From: Gammaproteobacteria bacterium
GTDB taxonomy: Bacteria; Pseudomonadota; Gammaproteobacteria; GRL18
Length of the DNA stretch: 64,000 nucleotides
Direction: 5' to 3'
NCBI GenBank assembly: GCA_016744375.1
Contig: JADGEM010000006.1
Span: 1-64,000, forward strand
Every line of letters starts with the position of its first letter. The stretch's first letter is position 1. The position numbers and the translations under genes were made by a program. This document shows positions 1 through 7,769 of the stretch, in pieces. The notes beneath the pieces are model-generated. The model saw only the letters and a list, made by a program, of their open reading frames with translations, had not been told where the DNA came from and ran no database searches.

Positions 1-147
1 ACGTTTTCAACAAGCGCTACAGGGAAGTACTCGCAGCGTCCCCAGTTAGACGAACCAGTCTCGGGTGCAATCGGCAGGCTCAACCTTTGCCCGAACGCCC
101 TTTTTCTTTTGATTTTAAGGCAGACTCAAATTGCCGCTAAGGTAGTG
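1..147. repeat. Repeat element copy A, right-hand part (cut by window edge)
   Basis: The first ~147 bases match the right-hand parts of the elements at 13354-13716 and 33541-34083. They include the loop, the right stem arm (about 40-62), the block reading ggcaggctcaacctttgccc, and a terminal segment ending ttgccgctaaggtagtg. The reverse complement of that end matches the left terminus of the other copies, so the element has imperfect terminal inverted repeats. The left part lies outside the window. There is no credible transposase; the element is MITE-like. It ends about 140 bases upstream of the rpoN promoter. Confidence 0.85.
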
Positions 148-285
148 AAGCAGAGATTAAAAAAGTGCATTTCTGTAAATAAACAGAATTAATCACTATT
201 TTCCTTATTTTTAACTCATTGATAACTAATAGTAATTTTTTTTTACTTCAAAATAGTATACTTTTTTGATCCTTATCAACTGCAA

Positions 286-300
286 TGGCACACAATTTGC
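286..300 (+). promoter_or_regulatory. Sigma-54 (-24/-12) promoter of rpoN
   Basis: The sequence TGGCAC-ACAAT-TTGC gives GG at 287-288 and GC at 299-300 with exactly ten bases between, matching the sigma-54 consensus (TGGCAC-N5-TTGC). Transcription would start near 311-313, leaving a leader of about 60 bases before the rpoN start at 373. The site is on the coding strand directly upstream of the gene for sigma-54 itself, which implies autoregulation (inference). I saw no clear enhancer-binding site upstream. Confidence 0.7.
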
Positions 301-372
301 GCTACTATTAAATCAAGGAACACTTATTTTCAACGGTATGAGCAAAATCGACAGGTAGTAACTATTTAATTT

Positions 373-1911
373 ATGAAACAATCGCTTCAGCTTCGCTTAG
401 GCCAGCAACTTACAATGACGCCTCAATTGCAACAGGCGATAAAACTGCTGCAATTATCCAGCCTGGATCTCCAGCAGGAAATACAAGAAGCACTTGATAG
501 CAACGTTATGCTCGAAGTTGATGAAGATCAGTCAAATAATTCCTCTGAAAATTCGCAAAATGATACATCAAGCCCTGAGAACTCTCAATCTGAGACCGAA
601 GACAGCCTCAATAACAATACTTCAAGTGATGATTTCACCAATGAAGTCAATTCGGATAGTGTTGATTTTGAAAACACCCAGAATGATATACCCAACGAAC
701 TTTCTACTGATTCCAACTGGGATGACGTCTATGATACCGGCCCTACTTATACTGCGGGACAAAGCATCAGCAACTCCTGGAGTGGCGATGACAGCAATTT
801 ATTTGAAAATAATGGCAAGACAGAAGACAGTCTGAAAGAACATCTTGTCTGGCAAATGGAAATGACACCATTTAGCGAGACTGATAGAATCATTGCTGAA
901 ACAATTATTGACGGCATCGATGACAGCGGTTACCTGACACAAACTATTGAAGAATTACTGCAGTCATTTCCTCCTGAGGATGAAATTGAAGCCGATGAAA
1001 TTGAAGCAGTACTCCATCGAATTCAAAATTTTGATCCACCCGGTGTTGCTGCTCGTGACTTACAGGAAAACTTACTGCTACAATTAAGAGCACTTGAACG
1101 TGAAACACCCTGGTTGAGCGAAGCAAAAATTCTAGTTTCCAGACATTTAAAAATACTGGCTAATCGTGATTTTGCCACCTTAAAGCGCCGCATGAAATTA
1201 GATGAGACAAAACTGGCTCAGGTCATTGATTTAATCAAAAGCCTGAGCCCCAGACCCGGCAGCCATATTTCTGACGATAGACCTCATTATGTCACTCCCG
1301 ATGTTTACGTCAAAAAAATAAAAGGTATCTGGACCTGTGAACTTAATCCAGATTCCGCACCTAATATTAAGATAAACGAGCAATATTTAAATCTGGTTAA
1401 AGGTGCAAAAAAAAATAGTGAGATGAACTCTATTAAGGATCACCTGCAGGAAGCTCGTTGGTTTATTAAAAGTCTGCAAAGCCGAAATGACACACTGTTA
1501 AAAGTTTCACGTTGTATTTTAAATTTTCAAAGAGATTTTTTTGAATATGGAGAAGAGCACATGCGGGCATTAGTGCTTGCTGATGTTGCTGAAGTAGTTG
1601 AAATGCATGAATCAACAATTTCCAGAGTCACCACTCAAAAATACATGCATACGCCTAAAGGTATCTTTGAATTAAAGTACTTTTTTTCCAGTCATGTGAC
1701 AACAGCCAGTGGTGGTGAAGCATCAGCAACGGCTATTCGCGCAATCATTAAAAAGTTTATTGCAGCAGAAAATAGCCGCAAGCCATTAAGTGATAATAAA
1801 ATATCTACCATGCTGGCAGAACAGAATTATAAGGTGGCTAGACGCACCGTGGCAAAATACCGCGAGTCAATGTCGATTCCACCCTCTAATGAGAGAAAGA
1901 ATATTGTCTAG
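373..1911 (+). CDS. rpoN: RNA polymerase sigma-54 factor RpoN
   Basis: Alternative sigma factor that directs core RNA polymerase to -24/-12 promoters and needs an AAA+ activator to open them. The 512-residue protein shows the whole family layout. A Gln/Leu-rich activator-contact region is at about 1-50 (LRLGQQLTMTPQLQQAIKLL). An unusually long Asp/Asn/Ser-rich acidic region II spans about 50-155. Core-binding and helix-turn-helix regions follow, and the RpoN box ARRTVAKYRE is at 489-498. It heads the cluster that runs to the HPr gene, the usual gammaproteobacterial order, although lptB, common just upstream, is replaced by a repeat element. A sigma-54 promoter lies upstream. Somewhat longer than typical (~480) because of region II. 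Confidence 0.97.
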   Translation: MKQSLQLRLGQQLTMTPQLQQAIKLLQLSSLDLQQEIQEALDSNVMLEVDEDQSNNSSENSQNDTSSPENSQSETEDSLNNNTSSDDFTNEVNSDSVDFENTQNDIPNELSTDSNWDDVYDTGPTYTAGQSISNSWSGDDSNLFENNGKTEDSLKEHLVWQMEMTPFSETDRIIAETIIDGIDDSGYLTQTIEELLQSFPPEDEIEADEIEAVLHRIQNFDPPGVAARDLQENLLLQLRALERETPWLSEAKILVSRHLKILANRDFATLKRRMKLDETKLAQVIDLIKSLSPRPGSHISDDRPHYVTPDVYVKKIKGIWTCELNPDSAPNIKINEQYLNLVKGAKKNSEMNSIKDHLQEARWFIKSLQSRNDTLLKVSRCILNFQRDFFEYGEEHMRALVLADVAEVVEMHESTISRVTTQKYMHTPKGIFELKYFFSSHVTTASGGEASATAIRAIIKKFIAAENSRKPLSDNKISTMLAEQNYKVARRTVAKYRESMSIPPSNERKNIV

Positions 1912-1915
1912 AGAC

Positions 1916-1969
1916 CTTATCCAGCTCTGCTGGGTCAGGAACGATTTCTGACAATAGATAAAGGATAAG
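1916..1969 (+). other. Possible three-way-junction RNA structure in rpoN-hpf spacer
   Basis: Just after the rpoN stop codon, cttatcc (1916-1922) can pair with ggataag (1963-1969). It encloses a hairpin ccagc-tct-gctgg (1921-1933) and a second hairpin gtcag...ctgac (1934-1952). There is no U-run after it, so it does not look like a simple terminator. It could be a 3' processing structure or a leader element for hpf. This is a fold drawn by eye only. Confidence 0.3.
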
Positions 1970-2063
1970 TGCCATTCACAATACCGGCACTAAAAACCGA
2001 TAAAACTTTTTTATTAATAATTCAAATAATACTGTTTTATCATTTTAACGAGGAGCCAAACTT

Positions 2064-2387
2064 ATGCAAATAGATATAACCGGACATCATATCGACATTA
2101 CTGATTCACTTCGCGATTATGTTAATCAGAAAATGGAACGTGTTGAACGCCATTTTGATATTGTCAATAATAGTCATGTTATTTTAAGTGTCGAGAAACA
2201 ACGTCAGAAAGCAGAAGCAACTCTGATGGTAAAGGGTAATAAAGTATTCGCTGAAGCCGTTGATGAAGATATGTACAGTGCAATTGACAATCTGATTGAC
2301 AAACTGGATCGTCAGGTGAAAAAGCATAAAGAGAAAATGACTGATCACCACCGTGGTGAAGTCAGTCTAAAAACACACGAGCTATAA
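2064..2387 (+). CDS. hpf: Ribosome hibernation promoting factor, short form (HPF/YfiA family)
   Basis: Small ribosome-binding protein that helps form inactive 100S dimers or stabilises idle 70S ribosomes in slow growth. The 107 residues have the family pattern: MQIDITGHHIDITDSLRDYV at the start, a basic helix, then a second helix in DKLDRQVKKHKEKM. It lacks the C-terminal dimerisation domain of long HPF. The start is supported by an AGGAG eight bases or so upstream. It is the second gene of the rpoN cluster, its usual place in gammaproteobacteria, and is followed by a hairpin terminator at 2397-2440. Confidence 0.95.
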   Translation: MQIDITGHHIDITDSLRDYVNQKMERVERHFDIVNNSHVILSVEKQRQKAEATLMVKGNKVFAEAVDEDMYSAIDNLIDKLDRQVKKHKEKMTDHHRGEVSLKTHEL

Positions 2388-2396
2388 TAGAGTCTT

Positions 2397-2440
2397 TTTC
2401 AGCCCTGATTCTCCTGGAAAGTATGAGATTCAGGGCTGAA
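2397..2440 (+). terminator. Hairpin terminator after hpf
   Basis: A 16-bp stem with one mismatch (left arm ttcagccctgattctc, right arm gagattcagggctgaa) encloses a 12-base loop. It lies 10 bases after the hpf stop and about 45 bases before ptsN. The U-run is weak, so it may only attenuate transcription into ptsN. Confidence 0.55.
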
Positions 2441-2486
2441 ATTTATTGATATTTCTTATGACAAAAAATTTAGTAACTTAACCAAC

Positions 2487-2936
2487 ATGAAATTGAGCAA
2501 TCTTATCAAAATTGATCAGATTCAACTGAACAACAGTGCCAGCAGCAAAAAAAAAGCGCTCGAAGCTATCAGTCAGATAATTACAGCGAGTTATCCTGAA
2601 TACAATATTAACAATGTTTTTGAAACTCTGATTGAACGTGAACGACTTGGCAGTACAGGGATAGGACATGGCGTTGCGTTACCACATGGGCGACTACCTG
2701 AATGTACCGATACTATTGGTGTTTTTATCAGCCTGAAAAATGGAATTGATTATGATGCTATTGATAAGGAACCGGTCAGATTACTTTTTGCACTTTTGAT
2801 CCCGGATCATTCAACAGAAGAACATCTACAAATATTGGCAAAGCTTGCTGAATTTTTTCGTAGTAGCGAGAATCGGCAAAAACTTGAGAATGCCACCTCC
2901 CCTGAAACTGTTTATAATTTAATAATTAACATTTAG
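2487..2936 (+). CDS. ptsN: Nitrogen PTS phosphocarrier EIIA-Ntr
   Basis: EIIA of the nitrogen-related phosphotransferase system. It takes phosphate from NPr/HPr on a histidine and acts as a regulator (potassium transport, sensor kinases) rather than in sugar uptake. The 149-residue protein has the fructose/mannitol EIIA fold; the phosphorylated histidine is H67 in GVALPHGRL. It sits between hpf and the short hprK gene, with only 26 bases to the latter, so co-transcription is likely. No EI gene is nearby, so the phosphate donor chain must start elsewhere. Confidence 0.95.
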   Translation: MKLSNLIKIDQIQLNNSASSKKKALEAISQIITASYPEYNINNVFETLIERERLGSTGIGHGVALPHGRLPECTDTIGVFISLKNGIDYDAIDKEPVRLLFALLIPDHSTEEHLQILAKLAEFFRSSENRQKLENATSPETVYNLIINI

Positions 2937-2962
2937 CCGATTTTGAGTTAATCCAATATATA

Positions 2963-3535
2963 ATGACAACACTCCCTTCTCATGGCGTATTACTTGAACT
3001 GCACAATATGGGAATTTATCTGATCGGTCATAGTGGTATCGGCAAATCTGAAATCGCTTTGCAATTAATTCATCAGGGTGCCTGTCTGGTTTGTGATGAT
3101 GCACCCGATTTTACCAGCAATGTTGTCTCACAGGATAATGAAAATGATAAAATTCATGGGCAGATAACAGGCCACTGTCCTAAAGGCTACTATGGTCTGA
3201 TGCACTTGCATGATTTGGGTATTATTAATATCATCGAACTCTTCAGCTCAGATGCATCTGAAAGACAATATTTTAAACCCTCTCAGATCGTCCATTTTGT
3301 TATTGAGTTAATTGCTGTTGATAACAGACAAACAATTATCACCAAACAGAGCCCGCAACAGCTCCTGACACCTGGCTACCAACACTGGCATTGCCATAGC
3401 TGGACAATTCCGGGGATTCGCATACATTTATATCCAAACAGAAATATACCTATGATTATCAATACTGCCGTCTTGCAATTTTCCACCTTGTTTCATAAAG
3501 CTTCTTTTGATAACAGCAGAGAAAAAAAACAATGA
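2963..3535 (+). CDS. hprK: HPr kinase/phosphorylase, short form lacking the N-terminal domain
   Basis: Bifunctional enzyme that phosphorylates or dephosphorylates Ser46 of HPr. At 190 residues it has only the kinase domain: HGVLLELHNMGIYLIG leads into a P-loop GHSGIGKS, then LVCDDA, then LHDLGIINIIELF, and a late PNRN that corresponds to the PGRN of the family. Full-length proteins are about 310 residues; the N-terminal domain is absent and the 26-base gap to ptsN leaves no room for it. It resembles the short alphaproteobacterial type. The substrate Ser46 is present in the HPr encoded downstream, so activity is plausible. It overlaps rapZ by ATGA. Confidence 0.85.
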   Translation: MTTLPSHGVLLELHNMGIYLIGHSGIGKSEIALQLIHQGACLVCDDAPDFTSNVVSQDNENDKIHGQITGHCPKGYYGLMHLHDLGIINIIELFSSDASERQYFKPSQIVHFVIELIAVDNRQTIITKQSPQQLLTPGYQHWHCHSWTIPGIRIHLYPNRNIPMIINTAVLQFSTLFHKASFDNSREKKQ

Positions 3536-4386
3536 AATTACAAATCGTCAGTGGCTTATCAGGTTCAGGTAAAACCATTGCCCTACAGGTGCTGGAAGAT
3601 TTAGATTATTACTGCATTGATAATCTACCTCTGGAGCTTTTATCTGAACTGGTTGAAAAAAGTCTTAAAAATCGACCTTATCTGGATAAGGTTGCTATTG
3701 GTATTGATGCCCGGACTCTGGGTAGTAATTTTTCAGAATTTTCAACGATCATACAGCAAATAAACAGCGATGATATCAACTGCGATGTTTTATTCCTTGA
3801 TGCTAAAACTAATATACTACTCAAACGCTTTAGTGAAACACGAAGAAAGCACCCTCTGACCAATGAACAAACATCACTTGAAGAAGCCATTGAACGCGAA
3901 CGGCTGGTCCTGGAGTTGATTCGTACTGAGTCCAACCAGCAGATTGATACTTCCAACACTAATGTTCATCAATTAAGAGACAAAGTAAAACACTTTATCA
4001 CTCTTAACAATCAGCCTGTTATGGCTCTGCAATTTTTGTCCTTTGGTTTTAAGCACGGCCTGCCAAGTGATATGGACATGATGTTTGATATGCGCTGCCT
4101 GCCAAACCCTCATTGGGAGGTAGAACTCCGCTCATTAACCGGAAAAGATCAAGCTGTTGCAGACTTTTTAAGCCAGCATGACAGCTGTAATGAAATGTTT
4201 GATGACATTCAACGTTACGTTGAAAAATGGCTCCCCTGTTTTGAAAATAATAATCGAAACTATTTAACTATTGCCATTGGCTGTACTGGTGGACAACATC
4301 GCTCTGTCTATATGGTTGAAAAACTGACTCATTACTTCAAAAAACAACGAGAGTCTGTCATTGCACGTCATAAAGAACTCAGCTGA
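3532..4386 (+). CDS. rapZ: RNase adapter protein RapZ (P-loop nucleotide-binding)
   Basis: In E. coli RapZ binds the small RNA GlmZ and guides RNase E to it, controlling glucosamine-6-phosphate synthesis. The 284-residue protein starts with a Walker A motif GLSGSGKT (8-15), followed by LEDLDYYCIDNLPLELL. The C-terminal domain carries GCTGGQHRSVYMVEKL, typical of the family. The start overlaps the hprK stop (ATGA), so the two are translationally coupled. Its place after ptsN/hprK is the standard gammaproteobacterial arrangement. Whether GlmY/GlmZ exist here cannot be judged. Confidence 0.96.
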   Translation: MKLQIVSGLSGSGKTIALQVLEDLDYYCIDNLPLELLSELVEKSLKNRPYLDKVAIGIDARTLGSNFSEFSTIIQQINSDDINCDVLFLDAKTNILLKRFSETRRKHPLTNEQTSLEEAIERERLVLELIRTESNQQIDTSNTNVHQLRDKVKHFITLNNQPVMALQFLSFGFKHGLPSDMDMMFDMRCLPNPHWEVELRSLTGKDQAVADFLSQHDSCNEMFDDIQRYVEKWLPCFENNNRNYLTIAIGCTGGQHRSVYMVEKLTHYFKKQRESVIARHKELS

Positions 4387-4514
4387 TTCGGTTCTATAAA
4401 TTTCTAGCTCCCCATATTTTTTAATTGTTAAGGTATATCCCATTTGTCCTCTGTTAAAGCTGGTGCTTTCAGCTTATAATTAATGCATCTTTTAATTTTT
4501 AAGGGCATGATGGC

Positions 4515-4928
4515 ATGGCTGTCACACTGCTACTCATTACTCATGACGACATTGGCAGTAGTCTTCTGAGCACTGTGACAAACATGTTGGGCATTTTACC
4601 TCTTGTTTGCATTAATCTAAAAATCACATCACAAATGGATATTGAACAAGGGCACGCCCAGGCCATTAAACTTTGTGAAACACTTGGTGACAATGATGAG
4701 CTCCTGATTGCCACCGATATTTATGGTTCAACACCAAGCAATATTGCAAGCCGATTAACGACTAATTCATCCGACACACAAAGACTCATCATCACTGGAA
4801 TTAACTTGCCAATGTTGGTTCGGATTATGAATTACGCCCACCTGAATTTGCCTGAACTCGCCCAAAAAGCCTGTTCCACAGCAAGTGACAGTATCTTTAT
4901 CGTTCACGAAGAAAGCAACTGTGATTAA
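4515..4928 (+). CDS. PTS EIIA component, mannose family
   Basis: Mannose-type EIIA domain of 137 residues. The phosphorylated histidine falls at H10 (LLITHDDIGSSLL), the same number as in E. coli ManX. The later ELLIATDIYGSTPSNIASRL is also typical. No IIB, IIC or IID genes follow, so this stand-alone EIIA is probably regulatory, fed by the adjacent HPr (inference). The start is chosen because of AAGGG nine bases upstream; an in-frame alternative is not seen. The HPr gene begins inside its last codons. Confidence 0.9.
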   Translation: MAVTLLLITHDDIGSSLLSTVTNMLGILPLVCINLKITSQMDIEQGHAQAIKLCETLGDNDELLIATDIYGSTPSNIASRLTTNSSDTQRLIITGINLPMLVRIMNYAHLNLPELAQKACSTASDSIFIVHEESNCD

Positions 4929-5187
4929 CAGGATACTCATCATAAGCAACAAACTGGGCTTACATGCTCGTGCTGCGGCTAAACTAGTCACTTTGGCCAG
5001 TAGTTTCAATGCCGATATTGAGCTTAAAACAAAATGCAAAACTGCCAATGGTAAGAGTATTATGAGTGTCATGATGCTGGCCGCAGCAAAAGGGACAGAA
5101 ATCACTTTAACAATCAATGGCGATGACGAAAAAGAAGCCATTGCCGCCCTGGAAATATTAATCAAACGAAAATTTGATGAAGAATAA
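4921..5187 (+). CDS. ptsH: Phosphocarrier protein HPr (NPr-like)
   Basis: Small phosphocarrier that passes phosphate from EI to EIIA proteins. I place the start at GTG 4921, overlapping the end of the EIIA gene by eight bases. This gives 88 residues and puts the catalytic histidine at H15 (LGLHARAA) and the regulatory serine at S46 (NGKSIMSVM), exactly the canonical numbers. An upstream ATG at 4885 would add 12 residues that do not fit the family. Ser46 plus the neighbouring HprK suggest that serine phosphorylation of HPr operates here. ptsI is not in the window. Confidence 0.93.
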   Translation: MINRILIISNKLGLHARAAAKLVTLASSFNADIELKTKCKTANGKSIMSVMMLAAAKGTEITLTINGDDEKEAIAALEILIKRKFDEE

Positions 5188-5461
5188 ATCCATGCCGACC
5201 AGTAAACTGGTGGTTACTACCCGAAAAATGGATCATGACGATCTGACTGATTTATTGCCGGAGATGCCCGATGTAGTCAGTCGCATTTTGCTCCAGTCAA
5301 TGGAATCTCAACACCGGGAACGACTTGAATCTGTGCTCGCCTACCCTGAAGACAGTGCCGGAGCCGATCCAGCATTAGCTGGTGGTATCCGTTTAACAAC
5401 AGTGACCGATATTGTTGGATTTTTTTCTTTTCTGGGTTTAGCCAGTATTATGCTGATTTAA
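5174..5461 (+). pseudogene. mgtE: Internally deleted remnant of magnesium transporter mgtE
   Basis: This 95-codon frame joins two distant parts of MgtE. Residues ~18-59 match the end of the cytoplasmic N domain (MDHDDLTDLLPEMPDVVSR ... LAYPEDSAG). Residues ~60-95 match the very C-terminal transmembrane end (LTTVTDIVGFFSFLGL). The CBS domains and four of five membrane helices, roughly 300 residues, are missing, as is the first part of the N domain. The join is in frame, at the GCCGGAGCC near 5357. mgtE normally follows the HPr gene in this cluster, so this is decay in place. It cannot be a working channel; a residual small membrane protein is possible. It overlaps the HPr gene by 14 bases. Confidence 0.8.
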
Positions 5462-5462
5462 T

Positions 5463-6638
5463 ATGAAAAATAGTCTTTTTTTTATTTTTGGGAGTCTCTC
5501 AATTATGGCATTAGCCTGGCAGCTGTTAAACCAGAACCCGCCAGGGCTTTTTCAAAACACTATTAATGCAAAAGTTGATAACAAAGAAACCTTACAGGAC
5601 AAAATAAAAGAACGCCCTGCTTTCTACCAATCTAATTTTGCATCCCATCAATCAACTCCTGAAGTTCATAGCGCCACAGCAATTGAACTGGACAATAATG
5701 ACATTATGGCATTCTGGTATGGTGGCACACGTGAAGGCCATAAAGATGTCACTATTTATCAAAACACCTGGCACAATAATACAAAACAATGGGGGCAGGA
5801 AAAAAGCCTGCTGAGCCGCTCAATCACAAGAGATGCGACATCACGTTATATTAGAAAATTGGGCAACCCGGTTGTTACTCGGGGAACAGACAAAAGCATC
5901 TGGCTGTTTTATGTCAGTGTTTCAGTCGGTGGCTGGGCAGGCAGCAGTATTAATTTAACCCAATCTTTTGATCAGGGCATAAACTGGTCAAAACCAAAAC
6001 GTCTCATCATAAGTCCTTTTCTTAATCTCAGCACCCTTATTAAAGGCACCCCTATTCATTTTACTGACGGTACAATAGGCCTCCCTGTTTATCATGAGTT
6101 AATAGGTAAGTTTGGTGAGTTATTAAAGCTCAATTCCAAGGGCGAGGTCATTGATAAGATACGTATGTCATGGGGAAAAACGTCACTGCAGCCTATTATT
6201 TTTACCCTTTCACCCAACGATGCTGTGGCCATGATGCGTTATCAGGGTGAAGCACCAAAGCGTATATTGGAACAAACAAGTCATGATGCTGGTTTAAGCT
6301 GGTCTGCAGTAGAAAAAACTACACTGCCTAATCCTGGCGCAGGTATTATCGGACTGACACTTAAAGACAAAGAATTATTACTGGCATTCAATAATGATGA
6401 GAGAGAAAGAGATGATATCTCTCTGGCTATTTCCAATAATCATGGTCAGAGCTGGAAACATGCCCGAACAATAGAAGAAAATAAGCTACCTGTACCGGAT
6501 AAGAGTAAACAATTTTCTTATCCGTGGCTGTTACAAACAAAGAACGGCAACATTCATCTTCTTTACACCTGGCATAAAAGTCATATTAAACATATTATTT
6601 TTAATACCGCCTGGCTTAAGCAGGGGGAGTTGCAATGA
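5463..6638 (+). CDS. Sialidase-like (BNR/Asp-box beta-propeller) exported protein
   Basis: 391 residues with an N-terminal hydrophobic signal/anchor (about 4-20). The sialidase-like propeller carries recognisable Asp-boxes: SFDQGINW, SHDAGLSW and the weaker SNNHGQSW. The YGGTREG segment is also typical of the bacterial BNR_2 group. True sialic acid hydrolysis is not established: the arginine triad cannot be assigned confidently by eye. It begins one base after the mgtE remnant stop and overlaps the next gene by ATGA, so these two form a unit. The substrate is probably an exopolysaccharide or glycan outside the inner membrane (inference). Confidence 0.8.
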   Translation: MKNSLFFIFGSLSIMALAWQLLNQNPPGLFQNTINAKVDNKETLQDKIKERPAFYQSNFASHQSTPEVHSATAIELDNNDIMAFWYGGTREGHKDVTIYQNTWHNNTKQWGQEKSLLSRSITRDATSRYIRKLGNPVVTRGTDKSIWLFYVSVSVGGWAGSSINLTQSFDQGINWSKPKRLIISPFLNLSTLIKGTPIHFTDGTIGLPVYHELIGKFGELLKLNSKGEVIDKIRMSWGKTSLQPIIFTLSPNDAVAMMRYQGEAPKRILEQTSHDAGLSWSAVEKTTLPNPGAGIIGLTLKDKELLLAFNNDERERDDISLAISNNHGQSWKHARTIEENKLPVPDKSKQFSYPWLLQTKNGNIHLLYTWHKSHIKHIIFNTAWLKQGELQ

Positions 6639-7285
6639 ACTTGCAGACAATTATTGGCCTGAGTGGAGTTTCCTTATTACTCAGTGTTATTTTATTTCGA
6701 GTACTGAATTTTTTTAAGATAAGAAAATACTATGCTTACTTTTTTTCAGCGTTACTATTTATCATTTCATTTATTTCTTTTTCGGGTGATTCTATTAACA
6801 TTTATCTTAGGGGACTGATTAACGACTTAAGCATCACCAGCATCATTCTATTAAGTTATTACCTTTACCAGCCTGACAGAGATAAAAAAGGAGATAAAAA
6901 AGAGACATCCACTGTTTTTTTTATTATTACAATAACCGGCTTGTTTTTCTATCCCACCGCATTAGGCTTTGGTGCAATTGATCCTTATGCATGGGGATTC
7001 CTGAATAAGGATCATGGTCTATTGCCGTCAGCACTATTTCTTAGTCTGCTCTTCGGGCTTATGCTATATGCTTTAGTAAAAAAGCAGACACTTCTATTAC
7101 TGAGCCTTGTCTTATCAACTTTTGCCTATCAGTTTGAATTACTGGAAAGCCGAAACATCTGGGATTATTTATTTGATCCTCTTCTTTTTATTTATGCTTT
7201 GATGGCAATGCTGAATTTTTTATTTTCTTTATTAAACCCGGAAAAATCAGTTAAAGCTGAAAGAGACAAAGCTATTATTGAATAG
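6635..7285 (+). CDS. Integral membrane protein of unknown function, partner of the sialidase-like gene
   Basis: 216 residues with about six hydrophobic segments (roughly 4-22, 32-50, 60-77, 92-110, 128-146, 150-168 and possibly 178-200), ending in a charged tail. I do not recognise a family. The start overlaps the stop of the sialidase-like gene (ATGA), which indicates translational coupling and a joint role in glycan processing or export (inference). The gene ends 12 bases before a convergent small gene. Confidence 0.75.
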   Translation: MNLQTIIGLSGVSLLLSVILFRVLNFFKIRKYYAYFFSALLFIISFISFSGDSINIYLRGLINDLSITSIILLSYYLYQPDRDKKGDKKETSTVFFIITITGLFFYPTALGFGAIDPYAWGFLNKDHGLLPSALFLSLLFGLMLYALVKKQTLLLLSLVLSTFAYQFELLESRNIWDYLFDPLLFIYALMAMLNFLFSLLNPEKSVKAERDKAIIE

Positions 7286-7297
7286 TGTTTGAGATGA

Positions 7298-7516
7298 TTA
7301 GAGTCGATTGCGCCAGGCATGAAGTTTTTGCTGTGCTGTGCGGGTGGCATGAACTGAATTTTGAATATGCTGTGTCCAGTTTCTTAGATTTTTAAATTTT
7401 TCTTCTGGATAACTAAAATCCTGGCAAATATCCTCTGCCTCTGGCACATAGCCATCCGCATCGGCAAACTTTACTACATCATTGCAAAACATATCGAGCT
7501 TGGTGTAATGAAACAT
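7298..7516 (-). CDS. Small hypothetical protein
   Basis: The chosen start at 7516 gives 72 residues beginning MFHYTKLDMFCND; it is preceded by GAGGG eight bases upstream. A longer frame from 7564 exists but lacks such a site. The protein is rich in aromatic and charged residues, has no signal or membrane segment, and is not recognised. It converges with the membrane-protein gene. Moderate confidence that it is expressed, based on the ribosome site only. Confidence 0.5.
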   Translation of the reverse strand: MFHYTKLDMFCNDVVKFADADGYVPEAEDICQDFSYPEEKFKNLRNWTQHIQNSVHATRTAQQKLHAWRNRL

Positions 7517-7769
7517 TTTACATTCCCTCATAATTAAACGAAAACCTAAAATATCAAACTTCAAAAAAAGCTGTTATTAAAGGCCTAGTTTTAACTATGG
7601 GACAGGAATGTGGATTGAGCAAGAAAATAAATCAAATAAAATACGTTATTTTACAATTGTATTATAATTCAAAATCTTGCTGAGCAACATTAATAAACAA
7701 AACAATCAAAGACAAATAACTCATTGAAATATAACTTATTTTATTATTTATAAAACAAGTCGTAGTCTT

